A DNA stretch of 64,000 nt from Diphasiastrum complanatum (Eukaryota; Streptophyta; Lycopodiopsida; Lycopodiales; Lycopodiaceae), in NCBI GenBank assembly GCA_029204225.1, contig CM055107.1:7658873-7722872 (forward strand), given 5' to 3'. Position 1 is the stretch's first letter. Every line of letters starts with the position of its first letter. Positions 56,281 to 64,000 of the stretch are shown here, in pieces. The notes beneath the pieces are model-generated. The model did no database searches and was not told the DNA's origin. It saw only the letters and a program-made list of their open reading frames with translations. The position numbers and the translations under genes were made by a program.

Positions 56281-56324
56281 GTTAATTATATATACACATA
56301 TATTAACATTATTTAAATAAAAAT

Positions 56325-56540
56325 TAGATTTAACTAAAAAAATCTTGAGAAAAGCCAAAAATTATTTACCATATTGTATTAGGAAAAAAATTTGAAGCAA
56401 GAAAATCTAAAGTAAGTAGCTATGTTATATGAAAGCTTAAAATTTTCAAAAGACAATGTAAATTATCATTGTAGGGGGGTTTTATTTATGTTTTTTTTCC
56501 CATTGTCAAATTTCATAAATACTTATGGGACAAATGGGAT
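56325..56540 (+). repeat. Duplicated segment, copy 2
   Basis: Partner of 52020-52251. Here ACTTATGGGACAAATGGG continues into unique sequence (ATAACATGTGTCATGAGG) instead of a CT array, so the array in copy 1 expanded at this boundary. Confidence 0.85.
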
Positions 56541-56800
56541 AACATGTGTCATGAGGACACAAGGTCTCAAGAAGACCCAAGATCTCCATTTTTGGGTGAC
56601 CATTTTACAAAATGGAAGTTTATGCTTCCAATTCTTGCAGAATCCACTAGTTGAAGAGTGCATATATAGATTGGAAAGTGTCAATGTTGCAACAAATGCT
56701 TATGGGATTATTAAGTGTTTCAACTGTGCTCTCCTTTCTCCTCATCCCTTCCATGAGCTTGCTAATACAAAAGTAGGGAAAAAAACATGAAATTCAAAAA
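56541..56800 (+). other. Short open stretch of uncertain nature
   Basis: Frame open to 56790 (DLHFWVTILQNGSLCFQFLQ, YRLESVNVATNAYGIIKCFN). No family recognised; it may be chance or an exon remnant. Confidence 0.25.
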
Positions 56801-56939
56801 AACCAAGAGATCAAAATATTGTAAAAGATCAAAAAACAATTTTGAGAAAATAAAAAACAGGCATAAAAAATGACAAATAAGATTAGAATGGTGAAAACAA
56901 TCTAGAAAGACAAAATACTGTAAAAAATTCCAAAAAAAC

Positions 56940-57620
56940 ACCATTTTATATAAACAATCTCAAAAAAACCAAAAACTAGAAAAAACTTTAAAAAAAATTG
57001 AAAAAACCTTAAAAAAAACAAAATAATGTCAAACAAAATAGATTTCCAAAAAAACCAAAAAAATAAAATAAAATAATCATAGAATAAAAATAAAATAAAA
57101 TAGAGTCAAAAAATCAACAAACTTTTGAAAAAAACCAAAAAATAACATGAAAAAACCATTAAAAAAACAACATAGTGTCAACAAAAATAATTTTTCGAAA
57201 AAACCAAAAAATAACACAGAAGAAATCATAAAAAAAAAATAGTGTCAAAAAATAAAATTTTTGAAAAGAACAAAAAATAATAAAAAAATAAAATGGTGTC
57301 CAAAAAATAGATTTTCTAAAAAACCAAAAAATAACATTAAAAAAATCACTAAAAAAAACAAAATGGTGTCCAAAAAAATAAATTTTCAAGAAAACCAAAA
57401 TAGAACATTAAAAAAATCATTGAAATAAAACACAAAATAGTGTCAAAAAAATAAATTTTAGAAATAACCAAAAAATAACATAAAAAAAGGTGAATACATC
57501 TAAAAAAAATAAAATGGTGTCAAGAAAACTAAATATTCAAAAAACAGAAAATAAACATTAAAAAATAAAAAATAAAAAAATAAAATAGTGCCAAAAAAAC
57601 TTAATTTTAAAAATTAAATT
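56940..57620 (+). repeat. A-rich tandem repeat, about 65-70 bp period
   Basis: Unit of the form AAAACCAAAAAATAACAT...AAATCAT...AAAACAAAAT(A/G)GTGTC..AAAAAATA.ATTTTC, about nine copies. GTGTC marks the register (57175, 57242, 57297, 57367, 57440, 57518 and others). Confidence 0.85.
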
Positions 57621-58132
57621 TAAAAAAAAACATAGATAGTACAAATAGTTTTAACTTGTAAAAAAATTAGATCTTCAAAAAAATGAAAAAAAAAATATTG
57701 CTAAGAATGGTATTAAATCTTACAAGAACTGTAATACAAACTTAAACCCTCTAAAAAGCTTAAAACCTCACAAATTTTTTTTAGAAAGCGTTGAAAGAAT
57801 TTAACCTTAACTAGAAAAACATAAAAAATGAAATTGTAAGCTAGTAAAAGCTTAAATAAATACAAAAGTAATAATAATGACATGATAAAAAGTTCACAAA
57901 ACATATAAAAAAGTCAAGGACTAGGGACGGCCAACGGCTATGGGCTAAGGGCTACAATTTAAGGGCCACTGGCTAAGGGCCAAGAGTTAAGCGCTAAGGT
58001 TTCATAATTTTGTTACAGTCTCATAATTTTGTTTATTATACAAATTTATTATATTAATTTTATAATTTTGTTAATTATATTTCCAATAACATTGCAAATC
58101 CTAACATAAAGTGTACCTATGATTTTTTTCAG
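57621..58132 (+). other. AT-rich stretch ending in a splice acceptor
   Basis: Includes GGGCTA(A/C)GGGC repeats near 57940-57990. It ends in a T-rich tract and CAG at 58130-58132, read as the acceptor of the next exon. Confidence 0.45.
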
Positions 58133-59530
58133 GGTCACTACATGGACTACTCGAGAGAAGATGTTTCAGTTGTCTTATTTTTTTGGAAAGAAATGGTTGC
58201 ATTTGGAAATGTCTTAACTGCTGAATTAAGTGGAAGATATTTTTTCAGAGAAGTTGGTACGGATAAAAATGTGGTTCTAATTTCAAAGGTGTTTAAAATA
58301 GATTGTCCTTTGTCGTACCCTCACAACGATTTTGATCGCCTAGGAGACGTTTACAACTATATTTCCATTGATGTCATTGCAAAAAAAATCTTGCAAAAAA
58401 AATCTTGTGAAATAATGCAGATATTCTCAAAATGAATGAACTCGTTCTTGCCAAGTGTCCACTATACAACATTGATGACGTTGTTGATTGTATGAATTTT
58501 GAAGGGGTAGTAGTTTTCACTGCTAAATTCAAAGACTACTATCCCAGTGAAAAAAAACTTGCTTGTTATCGTGAAGGTGACTTCAATTACAATAGAAAAA
58601 AATATTGCAAATGCCATGACAGATGACAGAGACTCTTTCTACATGCAAAATCAAACAATGATTTGGTGTTTGTCAAAGCTATCTTTACACTCTAAAAAGA
58701 AAAAACATGTATCATTTACTGAACCATTAAGTGAGTGCTTTACGTATTATTCTAAATGTTCAAATAGAAACAACATGAAAAAAATGTTTGGCCATTCTTA
58801 TGGTTCAAAAAGGGGTAGCATCCAAAACAAGTCGACAAAATCAGTAGATGTAGAAAATAGATTCGTTGATTGCAATACAGCAATAACTATAACCAAGATA
58901 TCTTGACAGGAATCGAAGATATTTCTCAAGGTCGTAATATGTCAAGATCAAGTAACTATAACTCGGATATCTTGACAGGAATCGAAGATATTTTTCATTA
59001 TCGTAATATGTCAAGAACAAGTAGCCATAATCCGTATATCTTGATAGATGTCAAGGATGTGATCACTCGCACTAATATATCTGCATTAGCATATAACTCG
59101 GATATTCTTACAGGTGTGGAGGATGTTGGAGAGGCTCTTGATACCAAAAAAATAAAAGACGTCATTCTGAAATCAGCATTCAAACAAAACATACACCAAA
59201 ATTGTCAATTTTTGCAAGTGAAAATGCATCCATCCGATGTAATTCAGATTTTTAGAAATTCGATTTTGATGAACATGATTACACAAGCAACATATTACAT
59301 GATGCTAATATGACAAACGATCTTGCAAGATCAAGATGGTCACAAGCAGATGAACTTTTGGAAGATCTACAAAGAGAGCCTCAAGTAGATTCAACATCCT
59401 TTGGAACTACTCAGAGTCTAAAAAAAAAACGTGTTCTTGCTTATGTTGTACCAAAAAAGACAAAATATGTTTTATCGTCAAAAAATATAAGGAAAATATT
59501 GATGTATCCATGTTGTAGTAAGTTGTGCAT
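58133..59530 (+). pseudogene. N-terminal half of a DUF7869-type transposase-derived gene
   Basis: After the acceptor the frame reads HYMDYSREDVSVVLFFWKEM, then FKIDCPLSYPHNDFDRLGDV to 58435. A frameshift leads to CPLYNIDDVVDCMNFEGVVV and KDYYPSEKKLACYREGDFNY, with a TGA near 58624 where Arg fits. Further frame changes lead to a tandem-repeat region (58870-59140) and then RWSQADELLEDLQREPQVDS, with KTKYVLSSKNIRKILMYPCC at the end. Assignment to this gene rests on strand, spacing and the Cys-rich CCSKLC join to the next part, where the family-like motif lies. Several frameshifts make it non-functional. Confidence 0.45.
58876..59140 (+). repeat. Four in-frame 69-bp (23-residue) repeats
   Basis: Units start NYNQDILTGIEDISQGRNMS, NYNSDILTGIEDIFHYRNMS, SHNPYILIDVKDVITRTNIS and YNSDILTGVEDV. 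Shared DNA words are GATATCTTGACAGGAATCGA and CGTAATATGTCAAGA. The first two are nearly identical; the others have diverged. Confidence 0.9.
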
Positions 59531-60720
59531 TTGACAAATTACCTACAAAGAATGTGAACACTTGCGATTAGGTGTGTGGAGAAAACAGGAGATGACAAGC
59601 ATAATCAATTATTGCAGATGTTCAAATATTTTTGTCATAGACGAGAAAAGTCAGATGCAATGTTTGATATTTTGGAACCCAAATTGCGTTTCAAACCTAC
59701 GTTGGATGGTAAAGCTATATGCATAAAAGCATATCAGAATCTATTGGGAATCTCCCATGGAATGTTTTGGCAAGTAATTGCTGAAGCACATTATTCCATT
59801 GTGTACAAGTTTCATGGAAACACCGGCACATTCCAGCAACGTGGACATTCTTTGAATGGGTTGGCCATAATACGTGGGATTTTGGAAAAGCATGCATTGC
59901 CTCAACTGCATCTGCAACATAATCAAAAGATGGTGCTGTTATTTGTGAACATCATCTTCCACTCGGCATGCATAAACATGACGTTTTTAAAACTATAAAC
60001 ACACAACTTAAAAACGTATGTATTCCTGAAGTTTCAAGATCCACACTCTACAAGATGTGGAAACAAGAGTTTGGACATGTCAAGACTCCAACAAGACAAA
60101 GAATGTCCAAATGCAAAACATGTGACGACCTTAAAAATGCAATAGAGACAACTCCTGACATTAGGATGCGTGATCACTATATTGCATTGAGAGATCGTCA
60201 TCTACATCATGTTTTCGATTCTAGAAAATTGTATGCATATTGGAAAGAAGAGTCAAGCTCCCATCCTGAACAGTCCTTGTGTCTTATCATTGATGGAATG
60301 GATCAAAATACACAACATTACCTCGTTTCAACAAGACTCCTCCCAGATTAGAGGCAATCGATTTTTGAAAACACATGTTTGTGGGGTATTGGTTCATGGA
60401 TTCAAGTTGCTTTGTGATGTTTGGATTGATATCTTGCATGCTCACGATAGCAATCAAATTCAATAATGTGAGCAATTAGAAAGGTACAAGCATCACATGG
60501 TAACTTACCTCCGATCTTATGTATTCAAGCTGAAGGTGTCTTGGTCATGTCCCTGGATTCCAAGGAGTCTGGCCGTTCCATTTTTGTTGAACGTTGCAAT
60601 CTTAACACAATGAAGGGTTTATGGCTCGGAGGCACGTTTCTCTGCGAGTACAGAACCGTTTGGAGCCCAGTTTGTTGTTGCACGTTTGTCTCGGCGTGCA
60701 ACACTGGACAAAATAGACAT
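59531..60720 (+). pseudogene. C-terminal half, DUF7869-like transposase-derived domain
   Basis: Order: CCSKLC, TGA (59533-59535, where Arg fits), YKECEHLRLGVWRKQEM; frameshift; FDILEPKLRFKPTLDGKAIC, LLGISHGMFWQVIAEAHYSI, NGLAIIRGILEKHA; frameshift; SRSTLYKMWKQEFGHVKTPT, SKCKTCDDLKNAIE, the His-rich ALRDRHLHHVFDSRKLYAYW and SLCLIIDGMDQNTQHYL; frameshift; FLKTHVCGVLVHGFKLL, LPPILCIQAEG. The CxxC-then-helix-then-IIDGMDQ layout is what I recall from DUF7869 proteins, widespread in repeats and possibly DDE-type transposases. The usual DN..ENKN segment after LPxxL is not readable. At least three frameshifts: dead. Confidence 0.5.
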
Positions 60721-60767
60721 TAGGCATTAGGTTTTAGGTATTAGGCTTTAGGCATTACCATTAGGGA

Positions 60768-60798
<31 letters not shown>

Positions 60799-60890
60799 GG
60801 GTGTCTATGTACTATGTAATGGCCCTTTACGGCCCATTACATTAGGCTTTAGGCATTATGCATTACGCATTACGTTTTAGGCTTTAGGTG
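60721..60890. repeat. Degenerate TTTAGGCATTA repeat, telomere-like, with (GT)n
   Basis: TTTAGGCATTA, GTTTTAGGTATTAGG and TTAGGGTGTC recur around a GT run (60770-60795). The TTTAGG core resembles plant telomere TTTAGGG, but spacing is irregular. Confidence 0.6.
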
Positions 60891-60993
60891 AAGAAGAAAA
60901 AGAAGAAGAAGAGGAGGAGGATGAGGAGGAAGAAGAAGATGATGATGATGATGAGGAGGAGGAGGAGAAGGAAGAAGAAGAAGAAGATGAGAG
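60891..60993. repeat. (GAA/GAG/GAT)n trinucleotide tract
   Basis: Purine-rich triplets over about 100 bases; encodes runs of Glu/Lys/Arg/Met in various frames, not a gene. Confidence 0.9.
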
Positions 60994-61680
<687 letters not shown>

Positions 61681-61696
61681 CTTGCTTGCTTTTGAT

Positions 61697-61728
<32 letters not shown>

Positions 61729-61731
61729 GGG
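61697..61731. repeat. (TG)n microsatellite
   Basis: About 15 TG units. Confidence 0.95.
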
Positions 61732-61831
61732 TGAGAGAGATAGGAAAGGTGGAAGCTGGGGGAAGAACCAATATGTATGTATGGGGAGGTGGGGAATGGC
61801 CCCCATACATGCATCCTCCTCCCCACTTTTT

Positions 61832-61906
61832 AGTTCAAAAACTGTGTATGCATGGGTGAGGGGAGGAGGATGCATGGTCCCCTCACCCATGCATACAAAA
61901 GTGTAT
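61832..61906. repeat. Short inverted repeat
   Basis: TGTATGCATGGGTGAGGGGA followed about 10 bases later by its complement CCCCTCACCCATGCATACA; an almost perfect hairpin before the TA array. Confidence 0.85.
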
Positions 61907-61920
61907 GTAAGTTTAAATAT

Positions 61921-61928
<8 letters not shown>

Positions 61929-61996
<68 letters not shown>
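61929..61996. repeat. (TA)n microsatellite
   Basis: About 33 TA units. Confidence 0.98.
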
Positions 61997-61998
<2 letters not shown>

Positions 61999-62579
61999 AT
62001 ACCAACAAAATTTTTGCTAGCCAACTTTATAAGAAGTGGTGAAAAGACTTTTAAGGTTGGATGAACTCCCAGTTTAGGATAGAATGGAGCAGGTATATGG
62101 CACCATTTTGCCCTACACCTCGAAATAGACCTCAGGTAACCACACATATGGATGTCAAAATAACCACAGATATAGCTCTTATCCTTTTTTAACAATAGAT
62201 ACTCCAACTGCATTGCTTTTCTCCAAATTTTTGATTCATGACTCTTACACGTTTTCTTTGTAGTGTTGCATTTTATCTGATTTTACAAAGGGATTCCAAT
62301 TTGCCCCATTACATTCTCATAGCAACTTAGTTGACCATTGTCTCATAGTAATGAGAGTTGTCCATTAGCCTGTAAATTGATCCCATTCATAAATTATCCT
62401 TCTAAAGGGTCTTATTAAACAAACGATTTGTTTGTTAAACTCATCCCTATGATTTTCTCCACTCTATGATCAACATCATATTGATCAACTTATTCCTATA
62501 GTTTTTCCCTAGTGTACAATCAATAGGATCATTAGGAAATAAGTCCCAAAAATTCCATGAATTATTTTCCTACTTAGAT

Positions 62580-62719
62580 CTTTGATCTTTAATGGTATTG
62601 AGTTCATCGAATGTGACATGTCTACAGTTTCTAGTGTTGGTTTTGTAGAGCTTATAACCTTTTAATTCCTAAATATATCACATAATGACAGACTTAGTAC
62701 TTTGGGGCTCAAGTTTAGT
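62580..62719 (-). pseudogene. Ty1-copia integrase C-terminal remnant
   Basis: Minus reading LEPQSTKSVIM, stop, YI, stop, ELKGYKLYKTNTRN then CRHVTFDELN matches the copia post-integrase segment (KLxPKS..C.F.GY...KGY+LY.P.T......DV.FDE). Two stops. It was separated from its integrase core by the SINE at 62735 and by deletion. Confidence 0.7.
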
Positions 62720-62734
62720 CATCTTCTCCTTAGG

Positions 62735-62819
62735 TAATCCAAGGGTCGGCTCACTTGGTTAGCTTGGCATCCAAAGTTTCTTTGGTCTCAAGTTCAAGCC
62801 TCCCTTGAAAACCAAGATG
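62735..62819 (+). repeat. tRNA-derived SINE, copy 2, with perfect 15-bp target duplication
   Basis: Box A-like CTCACTTGGTTAGCTTGG and box B-like AAGTTCAAGCC. CATCTTCTCCTTAGG is present at both edges (62720-62734 and 62820-62834). The body is only 85 bases, about tRNA length. AAGGG at the start pairs with CCCTT near the end. Confidence 0.88.
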
Positions 62820-62834
62820 CATCTTCTCCTTAGG

Positions 62835-63490
62835 AACATGAGCATAATTCCTACAAAAATATTTTGATTTGAAGTGATCTACTTTTTGTTTTTTCCAAGT
62901 TCAGATTTCTCTAAGACTTTTGGTTGGGAAATCCATAGTAAAAATTATAAAGAACAATATTATCTACCCTATCTAGGTTTTCTCATAGATCATGCTGCAA
63001 ACATTGTCCATGAGTGTTTGATTAATCTTTCAGCTAGTGAATTATTAGACGAAGTATATGGACAATGATTTGTCTTTGAATCTCATGCTCTTTGCAAAGT
63101 GTCTGGGGTGGATTGTTCTCCGTTATTGCTTCTCAAATTTTTAGCTTTCAACTTGTCTAGACTTCCACCCACTTCTGGAATGGGCCTTGAATGAATTGAG
63201 CACCTTTGATTTAGCCTTTAGATAATAGACTACAACTCTACTACATAAGTCATCTATAAAGGACACAAAATACTTAGTAACTGCAAGCGAATACACGTAG
63301 GACCCACAACATATGCTTTACTAATTTTATTGCTTAGTCGTTAGCGTTGCTTGATGTCTTCAAAATTAGAGCTTTATGTTGCTTGCCAAAAATGCTTTTT
63401 TCACACAACTTTGAGCTTGATTTGCTTCCAATTTTGAATTATGCAACTGCCTTGCTTCATCCATGAGCATAATAGATTGGAAATTTGGAA
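62835..63490 (-). pseudogene. Ty1-copia integrase core remnant
   Basis: Minus reading at about 63290-63160 gives TKYFVSFIDDLCSRVVVYYL then KAKSKVLNSFKAH, the first half of a copia integrase core. Downstream, SFEKQ..RRTIHPRHFAKSM-type text shows a decayed second half. Several stops and frame changes. Confidence 0.7.
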
Positions 63491-63492
63491 GA

Positions 63493-63985
63493 CTAAGAAA
63501 TTTGTACCATAGGTCTATCAATTTTTTCCTTGCTACTATCATGGCTTGATGATCTTTTCCTTACTACTAACATGGCTCGATGATCCTTTTGCTTTGTTGC
63601 CAAACAATGAAGATATGCAGGTCTTGTTTCAAACTTGAAGTCTTCATCATAGATGTCACAACCATCCTTGCTGAAGAGTATGTATAGGCGTACTCTAGCC
63701 AACTTATTTAGTCCAATCAAGTTGCTATCATAGCTAGGGACATGAAGTGGCCCTTTCAAGTCCTTTGGTGACTCAATTAAGAAGCCAAGTTAAAACAATG
63801 CCTTGGCCCACAACAACAGTGGGATTAGCAAGCTTCACATTTTTGGGTATGTCAAACAAGTTTGAAAATGCCACAAACCAATCTATGGATGTCATGTGGT
63901 TAGTAGCCCCCAAATCCAACAGCCTAAACTCCAGGGCATTAACACCACTTCCATGATAGGTTGGTCTAGATTCAGCTTGTGCCAT
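63493..63985 (-). pseudogene. Ty1-copia protease to GAG-pre-integrase fragment
   Basis: 63985-63773 reads LEFRLLDLGATNHMTSIDWF, the protease site with Leu in place of Ser (DLG for DSG), then NVKLANPTVVVGQGIV. 63759-63493 continues with GPLHVPSYDSNLIGLNKLAR and ILFSKDGCDIYDEDFK, the usual VLHVP..NLLSV..L segment and C-terminal part. A one-frame break separates the two. The element continues beyond the window end at 64000. It is a different lineage from the 7476 element. Confidence 0.85.
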
Positions 63986-64000
63986 AAGGAGGGTGGCATT

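Noticed and set aside
57159-57398. Phe-rich 79-codon minus frame
   Set aside because: Artefact of the A-rich satellite read on the opposite strand.
60721-60890. Interstitial telomere array
   Set aside because: TTTAGG words are irregular and mixed with CATTA; not tandem TTTAGGG.
62735-62819. Functional tRNA gene
   Set aside because: Box A and B are present but the anticodon arm is poor and a perfect target duplication shows a retroposed SINE.

Overview
The window looks like repeat-dominated nuclear DNA from a land plant with a large, gene-poor genome. It holds several nested Ty1-copia and Ty3-gypsy LTR retrotransposons primed by initiator-Met tRNA (TGGTATCAGAGC-type sites), a large non-autonomous LTR element, tRNA-derived SINEs, Helitron-like termini, and very long CT/GA, TA and CA/TG microsatellites. 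A fern, other non-flowering plant or gymnosperm fits best, but nothing seen fixes the species. No rRNA, canonical tRNA gene, CRISPR array or bacterial-type operon was seen, and no convincing intact host gene.

Layout. 1-2240: remnants of a split gene (possible C48/Ulp1-like peptidase exons, a duplicated exon-like block, two 69-bp inverted-repeat units, and an antisense exon with a splice donor). 2205-5330: decayed minus-strand copia element. 6630-13620: decayed plus-strand copia element interrupted by an essentially intact 5.86-kb copia element (7476-13336) with 653-bp LTRs differing at two bases, a 5-bp target duplication and one 1316-codon gag-pol frame. 14011-21894: a Ty3-gypsy pol cut by two insertions, a small LTR element (14166-15052) and a 5.1-kb element without detectable coding (15201-20320). 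21895-29110: short-period repeats and a decayed frame of unknown function ending in a predicted coiled coil.

30490-31910: a gypsy-type LTR and a dead LRR gene. 31910-38450: two minus-strand copia remnants, the second with tandem hairpin units in its leader and an apparently inverted 3' LTR end. 41198-42726 and 47006-49191: two decayed reading frames of unrecognised families plus a short coiled-coil frame. 50440-57620: an exceptional low-complexity block built from GC palindromes, TTCGCGAA-rich repeats, CTCCAAAATTCGAG-like repeats, CT arrays and an A-rich satellite. 58133-60720: a decayed multi-exon gene resembling DUF7869-type transposase-derived proteins, with four 23-residue repeats. 60720-64000: microsatellites, a SINE with a perfect 15-bp target duplication, and a copia fragment running off the window.

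Common thread. Several dead frames stay in one register over hundreds of codons and are broken mainly by TAG, TAA or TGA where Gln, Arg or Trp would fit. This is what C-to-T or G-to-A change at methylated plant DNA would produce. Only the copia element at 7476-13336 looks capable of making its proteins.
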